Positions 1 to 9,741 are shown, counted from the stretch's first letter. The stretch: 58,867 nt of DNA from an uncultured Aquimarina sp. (GCA_937958985.1 CALGLV010000004.1:1-58867), one strand, 5' to 3'. Notes: generated by a model not told the origin, from the letters alone. Made by a program: numbers and translations.

Positions 1-644
1 GCTGATAATTGGTCTCCATCCAAACCTACTAAGGCACCAGGTTGCGCTAGTAAATAATCTGAATCGGTAGTATTATGATAATAAGTGTTTACGGAAACAT
101 TGCCATCGTAAATTGAACCATCGGCATTCACGAAACTATTAGGTTGAAAATCTAATATAACTCCCGAATCAAATTGCAAATTTGCTCCTGATGAAGCTGA
201 AAAACTTTCAAGCTCACCTTCAAAAAGCACTACATCTATATTATATATATTTGATTCAGTAGGCGTAAAGTTTTTTATTGCAGTTATAAAATTGGGGTGA
301 CTTACTTTAACCCCTGTAAAGTCTTTATTCAATTCTATTTGCCTAAAAACAGCTATACCATTGTCTGAGGTCATAGTTTCCCCAGCAATAGTTACTTTGG
401 CTCCATTTACAGAAGCACCTAATTCATCTTTTACACTAATTAGCACAGAAGCAGTAATTTCACTTGGAGTAATCACTTTAGCGATTGCTTCATTTTGAAT
501 ATTCTGAATTTCAGTAACTGGCGTGGACACACCCGTTGTTACAATTGGATTTACATTACTATCACTTGAAACATCATCTTTACTACATGACAAAACGAAT
601 AACAAAACTAAAAGCAAACATCTAGAAACGAACTTATTAACCAT
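1..644 (-). CDS. Surface-exposed lipoprotein with carboxypeptidase-regulatory-like domain (3' end outside window)
   Basis: Open frame of 214 codons from an ATG at 644, running off the window edge, so the C-terminus is missing. Residues 1-20 form a lipoprotein signal peptide ending in VLSC; Cys20 is followed by SKDD, which matches the Bacteroidota lipoprotein export signal (x-K-D/E-D/E) that sends lipoproteins to the cell surface. Residues about 55-115 (ISVKDELGASVNGAKVTI...) resemble the beta-sandwich carboxypeptidase-regulatory fold often found near the N-terminus of cell-surface proteins. It lies downstream of the ribosomal block but has its own promoter-like motif after that block's terminator. 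The specific function is unknown; the surface lipoprotein call is firm, the domain call moderate. Confidence 0.75.
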   Translation of the reverse strand, partial: MVNKFVSRCLLLVLLFVLSCSKDDVSSDSNVNPIVTTGVSTPVTEIQNIQNEAIAKVITPSEITASVLISVKDELGASVNGAKVTIAGETMTSDNGIAVFRQIELNKDFTGVKVSHPNFITAIKNFTPTESNIYNIDVVLFEGELESFSASSGANLQFDSGVILDFQPNSFVNADGSIYDGNVSVNTYYHNTTDSDYLLAQPGALVGLDGDQLS

Positions 645-662
645 CAAATAATTTTTAGATCA

Positions 663-670
663 CAAATTTA
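663..670 (-). promoter_or_regulatory. Bacteroidota -7 promoter element for the lipoprotein gene
   Basis: Read on the minus strand this is TAAATTTG, a full match to TAnnTTTG, 18 bases before the ATG at 644 and just past the terminator of the ribosomal block. No well-spaced TTG is present, so the call is tentative. Confidence 0.4.
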
Positions 671-673
671 AGC

Positions 674-707
674 AAAAAAAAGCCATCAATTTCTTGATGG
701 CTTTTGA
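674..707 (-). terminator. Rho-independent terminator of the ribosomal-protein block
   Basis: An 8-bp perfect stem (GCCATCAA/TTGATGGC at 682-701) with a four-base loop is followed on the minus strand by a run of eight T. It starts about 20 bases past the rplQ stop and so closes the alpha operon. Confidence 0.85.
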
Positions 708-728
708 AATATAGAAATTAAAATTTCT

Positions 729-1193
729 CTATTCTTCTTCGTTAGTTGCAGGAGCTTCTACAGCTGGAGCAGCTTTTTTAGATCTACCACGACGAGTAGT
801 CTTTTTAGCTACTGATTTCCCTGGAGTATAGATTTCATTAAAATCTACAAGCTCTATCATTGCCATTTCAGCATTATCACCTAAACGGTTACCTAATTTA
901 ATGATTCGAGTGTATCCTCCTGGACGATCCCCTACTTTAGGAGCTACAGTTCTGAATAATTCAGTAACTGCTTCCTTTTGTCTTAGTTTAGAAAAAACTA
1001 ATCTTCTGTTGTGTGTAGAATCTACTTTTGACTTAGTTACTAAAGGCTCTAAAAATTGTTTTACAGCTTTTGCTTTTGCTAAAGTAGTGTTGATTCTCTT
1101 GTGCTCAATGATTGAACTAGCCATATTGGCTAACATTGCGCTACGGTGAGCTGTTTTTCTACCTAAATGATTTATTTTTTTTCCGTGTCTCAT
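729..1193 (-). CDS. rplQ: 50S ribosomal protein L17 (bL17)
   Basis: Large-subunit protein near the peptide exit region. The N-terminus [17 protein letters not shown] is the family signature and the core ends near residue 120 (MIELVDFNE). It has 154 residues against about 127 in E. coli; the excess is a Lys/Arg-rich then Ala/Glu-rich tail (120-154), as is common in Bacteroidota. It is the last gene of the alpha operon, 56 bases after rpoA and directly before the terminator at 674-707. Confidence 0.97.
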   Translation of the reverse strand: MRHGKKINHLGRKTAHRSAMLANMASSIIEHKRINTTLAKAKAVKQFLEPLVTKSKVDSTHNRRLVFSKLRQKEAVTELFRTVAPKVGDRPGGYTRIIKLGNRLGDNAEMAMIELVDFNEIYTPGKSVAKKTTRRGRSKKAAPAVEAPATNEEE

Positions 1194-1249
1194 GACATTT
1201 GTTTTACATCATCTTGCTCAACTCAATATAAGGAGCAAAATATGACGAA

Positions 1250-2242
1250 TTAATCTTTATCTAATTTGTATTTTGCAAGGTCCATTCCGAAGCTTAAACC
1301 TTTAACATTAACAAGTTCTTCTAATTCCGTAAGAGATTTCTTACCGAAGTTTCTAAACTTCATTAAGTCATTTTTATTAAAAGATACTAAATCTCCTAAG
1401 GTATCAACTTCAGCAGCTTTTAAACAATTAAGTGCACGTACAGATAAATCCATATCGATTAACTTAGTTTTTAGTAACTGACGCATGTGTAATGACTCCT
1501 CATCGTAAGTTTCAGTTTGTGCTATTTCATCAGCCTCTAAAGTAATTCTCTCATCGGAGAACAACATAAAGTGATGAATCAAAATCTTTGCTGCTTCTGT
1601 CAATGCATCTTTTGGATGAATTGAACCGTCTGAAACAATTTCGAATACTAACTTTTCATAATCAGTTTTCTGCTCTACACGGTAATTTTCAATGCTATAT
1701 TTAACATTTTTAATTGGTGTGTAAATAGAATCTGTATAAATTGTTCCTACAGGAGCATTAGCCTTCTTATTATCATCAGCAGGCACATAACCTCTACCTT
1801 TTTCAATAGCGATTTCTAACTCAAGTTTTACTGATTTATCTAAATTACAGATTACTAAATCTGGATTTAAGACTTGGAAACCAGAAATAAATTTCTGAAA
1901 ATCTCCTGCAGTAAGTTGTTCTTGACCAGAAACTGAAATAGAAACAGTTTCATTATCTACATCTTCTATTTGTCTTTTAAAACGAACTTGTTTTAAATTC
2001 AAAATAATCTCAGTAACATCTTCAACAACACCTGTTAAAGTTGAAAACTCATGATCAACACCTTCAATACGCATAGACGTAATTGCAAATCCTTCTAAAG
2101 AAGAAAGTAGTACACGACGTAACGCATTTCCGATAGTTAAACCATAACCAGGCTCTAAAGGCCTAAATTCGAATTTACCTTCGAATTCAGTAGAGTCTAT
2201 CATGATAACCTTATCCGGTTTCTGAAAATTTAATATTGCCAT
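1250..2242 (-). CDS. rpoA: DNA-directed RNA polymerase subunit alpha
   Basis: Alpha subunit of RNA polymerase, 330 residues, normal length. The N-terminal assembly domain (about 1-235) has the conserved stretch [22 protein letters not shown]; the C-terminal DNA- and activator-binding domain (about 250-330) has [20 protein letters not shown] with the family arginine, then [12 protein letters not shown]. It sits between rpsD and rplQ, as in most bacterial alpha operons. The 94-base gap before it holds a 12-bp inverted repeat, reported separately. Confidence 0.98.
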   Translation of the reverse strand: MAILNFQKPDKVIMIDSTEFEGKFEFRPLEPGYGLTIGNALRRVLLSSLEGFAITSMRIEGVDHEFSTLTGVVEDVTEIILNLKQVRFKRQIEDVDNETVSISVSGQEQLTAGDFQKFISGFQVLNPDLVICNLDKSVKLELEIAIEKGRGYVPADDNKKANAPVGTIYTDSIYTPIKNVKYSIENYRVEQKTDYEKLVFEIVSDGSIHPKDALTEAAKILIHHFMLFSDERITLEADEIAQTETYDEESLHMRQLLKTKLIDMDLSVRALNCLKAAEVDTLGDLVSFNKNDLMKFRNFGKKSLTELEELVNVKGLSFGMDLAKYKLDKD

Positions 2243-2257
2243 TTTTTCTTCGTTTTA

Positions 2258-2324
2258 ATTGTTTTTTAGTTGCGCGGTATGTAAGTATGAAGAAAACAAA
2301 CAAACCCTTTGGCTAAAAAACAAT
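2258..2324 (-). promoter_or_regulatory. 12-bp perfect inverted repeat between rpsD and rpoA
   Basis: ATTGTTTTTTAG (2258-2269) and its exact complement (2313-2324) flank 43 bases in the transcribed rpsD-rpoA spacer. The mRNA could close into a hairpin ending about 16 bases before the rpoA ATG. It is not followed by a T-run, so it is not a simple terminator; a processing site or translational control element is possible. The arms are A/T-rich, which raises the chance of coincidence. Confidence 0.4.
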
Positions 2325-2336
2325 ATGATAAATTTA

Positions 2337-2942
2337 TTATTTAGAGTAAAGTTCAACGATGAACTGCTCATTGATTGTTTCAGGAATCTGAATACGTTGT
2401 GGAATAGAAACATATGTTCCAACCTTAGTTTCATTGTTGAATGTCATCCATTCATATACAGCGTTACTAGCACCTAATGAATTTGTAACAACAGCTAAAG
2501 ACTTCGATTTTTCACGAACACCAATAACATCTCCAACTTTAACCTGGTAAGATGGGATATTTAAGATACCACCATTTACAGTTATATGTCTGTGAGATAC
2601 TAATTGACGTGCACTACTTCTTGTTGGAGCAATACCCATACGATAAACAACGTTATCTAATCTAGATTCACATAATTGAAGTAAAACCTCACCTGTAATT
2701 CCAGAAGAACGTGTTGCTTTATCAAACATATTACGGAATTGCTTTTCAAGTATTCCGTAAGTATATTTAGCTTTTTGCTTTTCCATTAACTGAATAGCAT
2801 ATTCACTTTTCTTTCCACGACGACGGGTATTTCCGTGTTGTCCTGGTGGGTAATTTCTTTTTTCGAAAGACTTATCATCTCCGAATATTGCTTGTCCGAA
2901 TTTACGGGCAATCTTTGATTTTGGACCGGTATATCTAGCCAT
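2337..2942 (-). CDS. rpsD: 30S ribosomal protein S4 (uS4)
   Basis: Primary 16S rRNA-binding protein that starts assembly of the 30S body; 201 residues. The N-terminal part lacks the four cysteines of zinc-binding S4 forms. The S4 RNA-binding domain (about 90-150) is clear: [12 protein letters not shown], then [14 protein letters not shown] and [11 protein letters not shown]. In E. coli S4 represses the alpha operon; here rpsD is flanked on both sides by potential hairpins (2973-3008 upstream, 2258-2324 downstream), which suggests a similar feedback, not proven. Confidence 0.98.
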   Translation of the reverse strand: MARYTGPKSKIARKFGQAIFGDDKSFEKRNYPPGQHGNTRRRGKKSEYAIQLMEKQKAKYTYGILEKQFRNMFDKATRSSGITGEVLLQLCESRLDNVVYRMGIAPTRSSARQLVSHRHITVNGGILNIPSYQVKVGDVIGVREKSKSLAVVTNSLGASNAVYEWMTFNNETKVGTYVSIPQRIQIPETINEQFIVELYSK

Positions 2943-2972
2943 TACTATAAAATAGATTAAAAATTAAATGGG

Positions 2973-3008
2973 TGTTTATGAATTAAGGTCACTGTCCTTC
3001 GATAAACA
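2973..3008 (-). promoter_or_regulatory. Hairpin in the rpsD leader (candidate S4 feedback site)
   Basis: On the minus strand TGTTTAT (3008-3002) pairs with ATAAACA (2979-2973), and inside it GAAGG pairs with CCTT...C around the loop ACAGTGA. The hairpin starts about 10 bases after a TAnnTTTG motif and ends 31 bases before the rpsD ATG, the position expected for a feedback-controlled leader. The structure is drawn by eye only. Confidence 0.4.
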
Positions 3009-3015
3009 AAAGCCC

Positions 3016-3023
3016 CAAAGATA
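3016..3023 (-). promoter_or_regulatory. Possible internal -7 promoter element before rpsD
   Basis: Minus-strand TATCTTTG matches TAnnTTTG in the 97-base rpsK-rpsD gap. No TTG is seen about 20 bases upstream, so the promoter is plausible but weak. Confidence 0.35.
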
Positions 3024-3039
3024 CTATAAATTAATTTAA

Positions 3040-3423
3040 TTAGACTCTACGTCTTTTTGGTGGACGACATCCATTATGTGGCATAGGAGTAACATCAATA
3101 ATTTCTGTTACTTCTACTCCTGCATTATGTAATGATCGCATAGCAGATTCTCTACCGTTTCCTGGTCCTTTAACGTAAACTTTCACCTTTTTAAGACCAG
3201 CTTCAAGAGCTACTTTTGCACAATCTTCTGCGGCTAATTGAGCTGCGTAAGGAGTATTCTTTTTAGAACCTCTAAAACCCATTTTACCTGCAGATGACCA
3301 AGCAATAACGTCACCTTTTTTATTTGTTAACGAAATAATGATATTGTTAAACGATGCTGTTACGTGAGCTTCACCCACAGCTTCAACAATAACTTTACGT
3401 TTTTTTGTTGTTGACTTTGCCAT
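3040..3423 (-). CDS. rpsK: 30S ribosomal protein S11 (uS11)
   Basis: Protein of the 30S platform that helps form the mRNA exit region. It has 127 residues, and the family signatures are visible: [41 protein letters not shown] and the C-terminal [16 protein letters not shown]. It is placed between rpsM and rpsD as in other alpha operons. The Lys-rich N-terminus ([11 protein letters not shown]) is normal for the group. Confidence 0.98.
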   Translation of the reverse strand: MAKSTTKKRKVIVEAVGEAHVTASFNNIIISLTNKKGDVIAWSSAGKMGFRGSKKNTPYAAQLAAEDCAKVALEAGLKKVKVYVKGPGNGRESAMRSLHNAGVEVTEIIDVTPMPHNGCRPPKRRRV

Positions 3424-3492
3424 ACTTAGTTTATTTAGAATTTGATATTGAAATTAATGCTTACACATTGGCACCAATAGCTATTCTAATTA

Positions 3493-3867
3493 TTATTTAG
3501 TCGCCTTTTTCTTATTAGCAACAGTTTTACGCTTACCTTTTCTTGTTCTCGAGTTATTCTTAGTGCGTTGACCTCTTAAAGGTAACCCTGCTCTATGACG
3601 AATACCACGGTAACAACCGATATCCATTAAACGTTTAATGTTTAATTGAGTTTCAGAACGCAATTCACCTTCGATTGTAAACTGACCAGCAGCTTCACGA
3701 ATAGCACCTATTTGCTCATCATTCCAATCAGAAACCTTGATATCTTCATCAACTTTAGCAACTGCTAAAATTTCTTTAGCTCTACTACTTCCGATTCCGA
3801 AAATGTAAGTTAACGCTATAACTCCTCGTTTTTGTTTAGGTATATCTACCCCTGCAATTCTAGCCAT
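3493..3867 (-). CDS. rpsM: 30S ribosomal protein S13 (uS13)
   Basis: Head protein of the 30S subunit that contacts L5 across the subunit bridge and the P-site tRNA through its basic tail. 124 residues; the opening [26 protein letters not shown] and the stretch [26 protein letters not shown]... are diagnostic, and the tail is Lys/Arg-rich. It begins two bases after the rpmJ stop, so the two are probably translated together. Confidence 0.98.
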   Translation of the reverse strand: MARIAGVDIPKQKRGVIALTYIFGIGSSRAKEILAVAKVDEDIKVSDWNDEQIGAIREAAGQFTIEGELRSETQLNIKRLMDIGCYRGIRHRAGLPLRGQRTKNNSRTRKGKRKTVANKKKATK

Positions 3868-3869
3868 AA

Positions 3870-3986
3870 TTACCCTTGTCTTTGTTTAAATCTAGGATTC
3901 TTTTTATTAATAACATAAAGACGTCCTTTTCTTCGAACGATCTTACAGTCAGCACTTCTCTTTTTTAATGATGCTCTAACTTTCAT
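3870..3986 (-). CDS. rpmJ: 50S ribosomal protein L36 (bL36), zinc-free form
   Basis: A 38-codon frame: [20 protein letters not shown], then [18 protein letters not shown]. It is the smallest large-subunit protein, in its usual place between infA and rpsM. The zinc-binding form has three Cys and one His; here only Cys14 remains, so this is the zinc-independent (C-minus) type, which cells make without needing zinc. Start at the ATG at 3986; stop TAA at 3872-3870. Confidence 0.95.
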   Translation of the reverse strand: MKVRASLKKRSADCKIVRRKGRLYVINKKNPRFKQRQG

Positions 3987-4057
3987 CTGTTTGTTTTTAC
4001 AAATTAATCAAACGTTGCTTTGTTACCTTTCAGCCATGAAATGGCAACATTACTTGT

Positions 4058-4273
4058 TTAGTATCTATAAGTTATTCTAGCCTTAGATAAATCATAAGGA
4101 CTCATTTCTAATTTAACTTTATCGCCTGGTAACAACTTAATGTAGTGCATTCTCATTTTACCTGAGATATGCGCCGTTACAACATGGCCATTTTCTAATT
4201 CTACACGAAACATTGCATTTGATAATGCCTCAATAATGCTTCCGTCTTGCTCAATTGCTGGTTGCTTTGCCAT
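4058..4273 (-). CDS. infA: Translation initiation factor IF-1
   Basis: S1-like OB-fold protein that occupies the ribosomal A site during initiation. 71 residues, the standard length, with [42 protein letters not shown] and [20 protein letters not shown] covering the whole fold. Its ATG overlaps the secY stop by one base (TAATG), so translation is probably coupled to SecY. Confidence 0.98.
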   Translation of the reverse strand: MAKQPAIEQDGSIIEALSNAMFRVELENGHVVTAHISGKMRMHYIKLLPGDKVKLEMSPYDLSKARITYRY

Positions 4274-5619
4274 TATGCTACTGCTTTTCTTTTAGATCCA
4301 GTTTTCATTAAACCATCGTAATGACGGTTTAACATGTAAGAATTTACTTGTTGAACAGTATCAATAGCAACACCCACCATAATTAATAGTGAAGTACCTC
4401 CAAAGAATAAAGCCCAACCCTGACTAACATTTAAAAAGTTTTTAGCCACTGCAGGAAAAATTGCAATAAGTGCTAAAAATATAGAGCCTGGCAATGTTAT
4501 TTGAGACATAATCTTATCCAAATAATCACCCGTTTCTGTACCAGGTCTAAACCCAGGAACAAAACCTCCACTACGTTTTAAATCGTCTGCCATCTTATTA
4601 GTAGGCACCGTGATCGCAGTATAGAAATATGTAAAAACAATAATCAATAACGCGAATACAAGGTTATACCAAAAACCAAATATATCTGCAAAAGCTGTAG
4701 TCACTCCTTGTGCTGCTTCTGAATCCGTAAAACGGGAAGCAACTAAACCAGGAACAAACATAATTGCTTGAGCAAAAATAATAGGCATCACACCAGAGGC
4801 ATTTAATTTTAAAGGAATATATTGGCGCGAACCAAATATATTCTTCTCATAACCACCATCTGCTGTTCTACGAGCATATTGAACAGGCACTTGACGTACT
4901 GCCATTACTAATAGTATAGAAAGGAAAATAATAACAAACCAAACAACTAATTCTATTAAAACCATAATTAATCCTCCGCCTTCAGCACCACCTAAGCGGG
5001 CAACAAGGTTTTGAAAAAACACTTGAGGTAAAGTTGCTATAATACCAACCATTATTAATAATGAAATACCATTTCCGATACCCTTATCAGTAATACGTTC
5101 TCCTAACCACATTGCAAAAATACAACCTGTAGTTAAAATGATTACAGAAGAAATAACAAATAACGTCTGGTTTTCCATAACAATTGCACCATCTTGAGAG
5201 ATCGTATTCAATAAATTATAAACATAACCAGGACCTTGAACTAATGAAATACCAATGGTTAACCAACGAGTGATTTGATTGATTCTCTTTCGTCCACTTT
5301 CGCCTTCCTTTTGTAATTTTTGTAGGTAAGGAATAGCAATTCCCATTAATTGCACCACAATAGATGCAGAAATATATGGCATAATCCCTAAAGCAAATAC
5401 CGATGCGTTTGAAAAAGCACCACCAGTAAAGGCATTTAAAAGACCTAATAAACCGTCTTTAGTTTGATTACTTAAAGCCGCCAATTGAGAAGCATCAATA
5501 CCAGGTAAAACAACCTGAGCTCCGAATCGGTAAACTAATAGCAAACCAAGAGTTAAAAGAATACGATTCTTTAACTCTTCGATTTTCCATATATTTTTTA
5601 TAGTTTCAATAAACTTCAT
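4273..5619 (-). CDS. secY: Preprotein translocase subunit SecY
   Basis: Central channel of the Sec translocon in the inner membrane. 448 residues with about ten hydrophobic segments; the first starts near residue 20 ([14 protein letters not shown]). The plug region, [15 protein letters not shown], the TM4-5 segment and the cytosolic loop with [19 protein letters not shown] are typical. It lies between rplO and infA in the spc operon, 12 bases after rplO. This links ribosome supply with export capacity. Confidence 0.98.
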   Translation of the reverse strand: MKFIETIKNIWKIEELKNRILLTLGLLLVYRFGAQVVLPGIDASQLAALSNQTKDGLLGLLNAFTGGAFSNASVFALGIMPYISASIVVQLMGIAIPYLQKLQKEGESGRKRINQITRWLTIGISLVQGPGYVYNLLNTISQDGAIVMENQTLFVISSVIILTTGCIFAMWLGERITDKGIGNGISLLIMVGIIATLPQVFFQNLVARLGGAEGGGLIMVLIELVVWFVIIFLSILLVMAVRQVPVQYARRTADGGYEKNIFGSRQYIPLKLNASGVMPIIFAQAIMFVPGLVASRFTDSEAAQGVTTAFADIFGFWYNLVFALLIIVFTYFYTAITVPTNKMADDLKRSGGFVPGFRPGTETGDYLDKIMSQITLPGSIFLALIAIFPAVAKNFLNVSQGWALFFGGTSLLIMVGVAIDTVQQVNSYMLNRHYDGLMKTGSKRKAVA

Positions 5620-5631
5620 GTGTAGTTTGAA

Positions 5632-6084
5632 TTAAAGAGTGATTGCTTCTCCACCAGCAGCTTCAATAGCCGCTTTAGCAGTAGCAGTAAATTTGTGCGC
5701 AGATACTTTTAACTTCGCCTTTAACTCTCCTCTTCCTAGTATCTTAACTAATTCGTGTTTTCTAGCTAAACGAGCGCCAACTAAAGCATCAAAGTCAACT
5801 ACTTCTGAAATCTTACCTGCATCTACAAATATTTGTAGCGTGTCTAAGTTAATTCCTTGATAGTCTTTTCTATTGATGTTCGTAAACCCAAACTTAGGTA
5901 CACGTCTTTGAAGTGGCATTTGACCTCCTTCAAAACCGATCTTTCTTGAGTATCCAGAACGAGACTTAGCTCCTTTGTGACCACGTGCAGCGGTACCACC
6001 TTTACCAGAACCTTGTCCACGACCTAAACGCTTTCCCTGACCTTTAACCGAACCTGAAGCAGGTTGTAAGTTACTTAAATTCAT
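5632..6084 (-). CDS. rplO: 50S ribosomal protein L15 (uL15)
   Basis: Late-assembly large-subunit protein, 150 residues. The Gly/Arg/Lys-rich N-terminus ([20 protein letters not shown]) is the hallmark of L15, followed by [18 protein letters not shown] and the globular C-terminal part with [16 protein letters not shown]. Gene order rpmD-rplO-secY is as in other bacteria. Confidence 0.98.
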   Translation of the reverse strand: MNLSNLQPASGSVKGQGKRLGRGQGSGKGGTAARGHKGAKSRSGYSRKIGFEGGQMPLQRRVPKFGFTNINRKDYQGINLDTLQIFVDAGKISEVVDFDALVGARLARKHELVKILGRGELKAKLKVSAHKFTATAKAAIEAAGGEAITL

Positions 6085-6095
6085 CTTTTATGCTT

Positions 6096-6275
6096 TTAAA
6101 TCGTTTCAACAGAAACTAAATGTTGAACTTTATTTACCATTCCTAATATGTTAGGAGTATCTTGGTGCTCTACAGTTTGACCAATTTTTTTAAGTCCTAA
6201 AGATTCTAGAACTCTTTTTTGGTTAGCCGTACGGTTTATAGCACTTTTCACTTTTGTTACTTTTATAGTTGCCAT
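6096..6275 (-). CDS. rpmD: 50S ribosomal protein L30 (uL30)
   Basis: A 59-residue frame (MATIKVTKVKSAINRTANQK, ..., LGLKKIGQTVEHQDTPNILG) between rpsE and rplO, exactly where rpmD is expected. The motif KRTLESLGLKK and the ending with NKVQHLV are typical of bacterial L30. ATG at 6275, TAA at 6098-6096. The gap to rpsE is nine bases. Confidence 0.96.
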   Translation of the reverse strand: MATIKVTKVKSAINRTANQKRVLESLGLKKIGQTVEHQDTPNILGMVNKVQHLVSVETI

Positions 6276-6284
6276 ATCTTATAA

Positions 6285-6809
6285 TTAACCGTTAAACACT
6301 TTTTCTAAAGAAACACCTCTTTGATCAGCTACTTGTTTCGCTGAACGTAAACGTAATAAAGCATCGAAAGTTGCTTTTACAACGTTATGTGGATTACTAG
6401 AACCTTGATTCTTAGAAAGTACATCATGCACCCCTACAGCTTCTAATACCGCACGTATAGCACCACCAGCAATTACTCCAGTACCATTGGCAGCAGGAAG
6501 TAATAAAACTCTTGCTCCACCATACTTACCTTTTTGCTCATGTGGTAAAGTTCCTTTATTTAACGGAATACGTACTAAATTTTTCTTAGCATCTTCTACT
6601 GCTTTTGCAATAGCCTCAGCAACTTCTTTAGATTTACCTAAACCGTGACCTACAACTCCATTTTCATCACCAACAACAACGATAGCTGAAAATCCGAAAG
6701 CACGTCCACCTTTTGTTACTTTAGTAACACGTTGAACACCTACTAAACGATCTTTTAATTCTAGACCACTAGGCTTTACTAATTCTGCGTTTTTATATTT
6801 TTGATACAT
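6285..6809 (-). CDS. rpsE: 30S ribosomal protein S5 (uS5)
   Basis: Protein at the mRNA entry side of the 30S subunit, involved in decoding accuracy. 174 residues. The dsRBD-like N-terminal domain holds [25 protein letters not shown] and the second domain [26 protein letters not shown] and [19 protein letters not shown]. All are strong S5 signatures. It lies six bases after rplR. Confidence 0.98.
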   Translation of the reverse strand: MYQKYKNAELVKPSGLELKDRLVGVQRVTKVTKGGRAFGFSAIVVVGDENGVVGHGLGKSKEVAEAIAKAVEDAKKNLVRIPLNKGTLPHEQKGKYGGARVLLLPAANGTGVIAGGAIRAVLEAVGVHDVLSKNQGSSNPHNVVKATFDALLRLRSAKQVADQRGVSLEKVFNG

Positions 6810-6815
6810 ATCTTC

Positions 6816-7172
6816 TTAGAATTTTAGACCCGCTTCTCTAGCTCCGTCTGCTAATGATTTAATTCTTCCGTGGTATAAATAACCACCTCTATCAAAAGCC
6901 ACCGCCTCAACGCCAGCTTTTAATGCTTTATCTGCAATTGATTTACCAACTGCATTTGCCTTTTCAATTTTAGTTGCAGAAGCTTCTACTAAATCTTTAT
7001 CTCGAGAGGAGGCAGCAACTAAAGTTGTACCTGCAACGTCGTCTACGATTTGAGCGTAAATTTCTTTATTACTTCTAAAAACTGAAAGTCTAGGACGAGA
7101 CGCCGTACCAGAAACAGTACCACGAATACGCTTTCTTATCTTTAATCTTCTTGATTCTTTTGAGAATGCCAT
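6816..7172 (-). CDS. rplR: 50S ribosomal protein L18 (uL18)
   Basis: 5S rRNA-binding protein of the central protuberance. 118 residues, with a basic N-terminus ([27 protein letters not shown]) and the ending [31 protein letters not shown], both diagnostic. Placed between rplF and rpsE as in the canonical spc order. Confidence 0.98.
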   Translation of the reverse strand: MAFSKESRRLKIRKRIRGTVSGTASRPRLSVFRSNKEIYAQIVDDVAGTTLVAASSRDKDLVEASATKIEKANAVGKSIADKALKAGVEAVAFDRGGYLYHGRIKSLADGAREAGLKF

Positions 7173-7183
7173 AACTTTAGTTA

Positions 7184-7726
7184 TTATGCAGATTTACCTG
7201 CTTTTCTTCTTAATTCTTCACCAACAAACTTCACACCTTTTCCTTTGTAAGGTTCTGGTCTACGGAAACCTCTGATTTTAGCAGCTACTTGCCCAACTAA
7301 TTGCTTATCAAAAGAGGTAAGCTTAACAATTGGATTTTTACCTTTTTCAGATATTGTTTCGATTTTCACTTCCGGCGCTACATTAAGCACTATGTTATGT
7401 GAGAAACCTAAAGCTAAGTCTAATTTCTGACCTTGACTTGAAGCTCTATAACCAACACCTACTAATTCTAATTCTTTAGTAAATCCGTTAGAAACTCCTT
7501 CAATCATATTAGCCACTAATGCACGGTATAAACCATGTTTAGCCTTATGATCTTTTATTTCAGATGGTCTTTCAAAAGTAATTTGACCATCTTCAACATT
7601 AGCAGTAATCTCCTCAATATCTTGAGTAAGCTCTCCTAATTTTCCTTTAACAGTAACAATGCTTCCTTTCACTTCAACAGTGACACCAGACGGTATAGTT
7701 ACTGGATTTTTACCAATTCTTGACAT
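7184..7726 (-). CDS. rplF: 50S ribosomal protein L6 (uL6)
   Basis: Large-subunit protein near the factor-binding site, made of two related alpha/beta domains. 180 residues: [20 protein letters not shown] opens domain 1, [25 protein letters not shown] opens domain 2, and the C-terminal [16 protein letters not shown] is the L6 signature. Normal length and position. Confidence 0.98.
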   Translation of the reverse strand: MSRIGKNPVTIPSGVTVEVKGSIVTVKGKLGELTQDIEEITANVEDGQITFERPSEIKDHKAKHGLYRALVANMIEGVSNGFTKELELVGVGYRASSQGQKLDLALGFSHNIVLNVAPEVKIETISEKGKNPIVKLTSFDKQLVGQVAAKIRGFRRPEPYKGKGVKFVGEELRRKAGKSA

Positions 7727-7744
7727 TTTTCTGTCTTTTTACTG

Positions 7745-8143
7745 TTAATAAACGTAACAAAGTACTTCTCCACCAACATTTTCACGTTGTGCTTGCTTAC
7801 CTGTCATAACTCCGTGAGAAGTCGAAACAATAGCAATACCTAGACCATTTAAGATTCTTGGCAATGTTGAAGCTCCAGAATACTTACGTAAACCTGGAGT
7901 ACTTATTCTTTGCAAATCTTGGATAACTGGCTCTTTAGTAATTTTATCGTACTTTAATGCGATTTTAATTACTCCTTGAACTGTACTATCCTCGAATTTA
8001 TAACTTAAAATATACCCTTGGTCGAATAATATTTTTGTCATTTCTTTTTTAAGCTTAGAAGCAGGTATTTCTACTACTCTATGCTTTGCCGCGCTTGCAT
8101 TTCTAATACGCGTTAAATAATCTGCAATTGGATCTGTATTCAT
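7745..8143 (-). CDS. rpsH: 30S ribosomal protein S8 (uS8)
   Basis: Primary 16S rRNA-binding protein, 132 residues. [21 protein letters not shown] starts the protein; the C-terminal signature is [22 protein letters not shown] followed by [11 protein letters not shown]. In E. coli S8 is the repressor of the spc operon. Here a 77-base spacer separates it from rpsN, longer than most gaps in the block, and it holds a hairpin (8158-8199) directly before the ATG. Confidence 0.98.
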   Translation of the reverse strand: MNTDPIADYLTRIRNASAAKHRVVEIPASKLKKEMTKILFDQGYILSYKFEDSTVQGVIKIALKYDKITKEPVIQDLQRISTPGLRKYSGASTLPRILNGLGIAIVSTSHGVMTGKQAQRENVGGEVLCYVY

Positions 8144-8157
8144 TTACATTAATTTAC

Positions 8158-8199
8158 GGTATTGGTTTTCATAAAGACACTCCTTATAAACCTAATACC
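8158..8199 (-). promoter_or_regulatory. Hairpin in the rpsN-rpsH spacer (candidate S8 feedback site)
   Basis: On the minus strand GGTATT-A-GGTTT pairs with AAAACC/AATACC, with one bulged A and further weak pairs inside, ending 15 bases before the rpsH ATG. No T-run follows, so it is not a terminator. Bulged helices are the kind of target S8 binds in E. coli; the link is inferred from position only. Confidence 0.35.
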
Positions 8200-8220
8200 A
8201 ATTTATATTTTAAATATTTT

Positions 8221-8490
8221 TTACCAACTAGCCTTACGAACACCTGGTATTAAACCTTGATTAGCCATTTCACGGAAAGTTACACGTGAAAGACCAAATT
8301 GACGCATGTATCCTTTTGGACGACCTGTTAACTTACAACGATTATGTTGACGAATAGGTGATGCGTTTTTCGGCAACTTTTGCAATGCTTCATAATCTCC
8401 AGCTTCTTTTAAAGCTTTTCTTTTCTCAGCATATTTAGCAACCGTTTTAGCTCGTTTTACCTCACGAGCTTTCATTGATTCTTTAGCCAT
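8221..8490 (-). CDS. rpsN: 30S ribosomal protein S14 (uS14), zinc-free long form
   Basis: 30S head protein, 89 residues, the long zinc-independent type: it has no CxxC pairs, unlike the 61-residue zinc form. The C-terminal motif [19 protein letters not shown] followed by [15 protein letters not shown] is diagnostic. It starts two bases after the rplE stop. Confidence 0.97.
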   Translation of the reverse strand: MAKESMKAREVKRAKTVAKYAEKRKALKEAGDYEALQKLPKNASPIRQHNRCKLTGRPKGYMRQFGLSRVTFREMANQGLIPGVRKASW

Positions 8491-8492
8491 AA

Positions 8493-9044
8493 TTAATTCT
8501 TTTTAAAAGGTAACCCTAATTGAGTTAATAATGATTTTGCTTCAGCGTCAGTTTCAGCAGAAGTTTCAAATGTAATATTTAATCCGCTAATTTTATTCAC
8601 TTTATCAATATCAATTTCAGGAAAGATAATTTGCTCCGTAACACCCATTGAATAATTCCCTCTTCCATCAAATCCAGTGGCTTTGATACCTTGGAAGTCT
8701 CTTACTCGAGGCAATGAAACAGTAACCAAACGGTCTAAAAATTCATACATACGCTGACCACGTAGTGTAACTTTAGCGCCAATTGGCATTCCTTTTCTCA
8801 ATTTAAATGTCGCAACATCCTTTTTAGAAATCGTAGAAACCGCTTTTTGACCAGTTATTAAAGTAAACTCGTCTACCGCGTAATCAATTAATTTCTTATC
8901 AGCAACAGCTCCACCAACACCTCTACTCAAAACTATTTTTTTAAGTTTTGGCACTTGCATTATATTGCTGTAGCTAAATTCTTCTTTAAGGGCAGAAACA
9001 ACTCTGTCTCTGTATTCCTCTTTAAGTCTAACTGTATACGACAT
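8493..9044 (-). CDS. rplE: 50S ribosomal protein L5 (uL5)
   Basis: 5S rRNA-binding protein that contacts the P-site tRNA and S13. 183 residues: [25 protein letters not shown] near the N-terminus and [26 protein letters not shown], then [20 protein letters not shown] are strong family motifs. Gene order rplX-rplE-rpsN is canonical; gaps are two bases on each side. Confidence 0.98.
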   Translation of the reverse strand: MSYTVRLKEEYRDRVVSALKEEFSYSNIMQVPKLKKIVLSRGVGGAVADKKLIDYAVDEFTLITGQKAVSTISKKDVATFKLRKGMPIGAKVTLRGQRMYEFLDRLVTVSLPRVRDFQGIKATGFDGRGNYSMGVTEQIIFPEIDIDKVNKISGLNITFETSAETDAEAKSLLTQLGLPFKKN

Positions 9045-9046
9045 AA

Positions 9047-9358
9047 TTAAATTACTTCATTAGATTTTTTAGAAAAACGCACTTTCTTATCACCCTCAAC
9101 TCTATATCCAACACGAGTAGCTTCTCCTTTAGAGTCTACAAGTGCTAAATTAGAAATATGAATAGGTGCCTCTTTCTTTACAATTCCTCCTTGAGGGTTT
9201 GCCGCAGATGGCTTTTGGTGTTTTGAAACTAAATTCACACCTTCTACAATAGCTTTATTTTTTTCAATAAAAACTTTTTGCACCTTACCTTCTTTGGTCT
9301 TATCGTTACCAGCAATTACTCTTACTGTGTCTCCTGTTTTAATCTTTAATTTTCCCAT
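9047..9358 (-). CDS. rplX: 50S ribosomal protein L24 (uL24)
   Basis: Assembly-initiating 23S rRNA-binding protein with a KOW motif near the N-terminus ([20 protein letters not shown]). 103 residues, normal length, with [29 protein letters not shown] in the middle. It lies between rplN and rplE in the standard order. Confidence 0.98.
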   Translation of the reverse strand: MGKLKIKTGDTVRVIAGNDKTKEGKVQKVFIEKNKAIVEGVNLVSKHQKPSAANPQGGIVKKEAPIHISNLALVDSKGEATRVGYRVEGDKKVRFSKKSNEVI

Positions 9359-9372
9359 TTTATTTGAAAGTA

Positions 9373-9741
9373 TTAAAGCACTTCAGGTGCTAGTGAAACA
9401 ATTTTCATAAACTGCTTGTCGCGAAGTTCTCTCGCAACAGGACCAAACACACGTGTTCCTCTCATTTCGCCGTTAGCTCCTAAAAGCACACAAGCGTTAT
9501 CATCGAAACGAATGTAAGAACCGTCAGCTCTACGAACTTCTTTTTTAGTACGCACAACAACCGCTGTAGATACCGCTCCTTTTTTTACTCCACCATTAGG
9601 CGTAGCATCTTTAACAGAAACGACAATTTTATCCCCTACAGAAGCATATCTTTTTTTCGTACCTCCTAATACACGAATCGTAAGAACTTCCTTACCACCA
9701 GTATTATCTGCTACTCTTAATCTTGATTCTTGTTGTACCAT
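9373..9741 (-). CDS. rplN: 50S ribosomal protein L14 (uL14)
   Basis: Large-subunit protein at the subunit interface and the docking site for silencing factors. 122 residues, standard length: [19 protein letters not shown] opens the protein, and [19 protein letters not shown] followed by [14 protein letters not shown] is the C-terminal signature. It begins one base after rpsQ ends. Confidence 0.98.
   Translation of the reverse strand: MVQQESRLRVADNTGGKEVLTIRVLGGTKKRYASVGDKIVVSVKDATPNGGVKKGAVSTAVVVRTKKEVRRADGSYIRFDDNACVLLGANGEMRGTRVFGPVARELRDKQFMKIVSLAPEVL

Noticed and set aside
2259..2477. Plus-strand open frame of 72 codons over the rpsD-rpoA spacer and the end of rpsD
   Set aside because: It is antisense to the end of rpsD and to the transcribed spacer, has no recognisable family, and its codon pattern follows the complement of rpsD.
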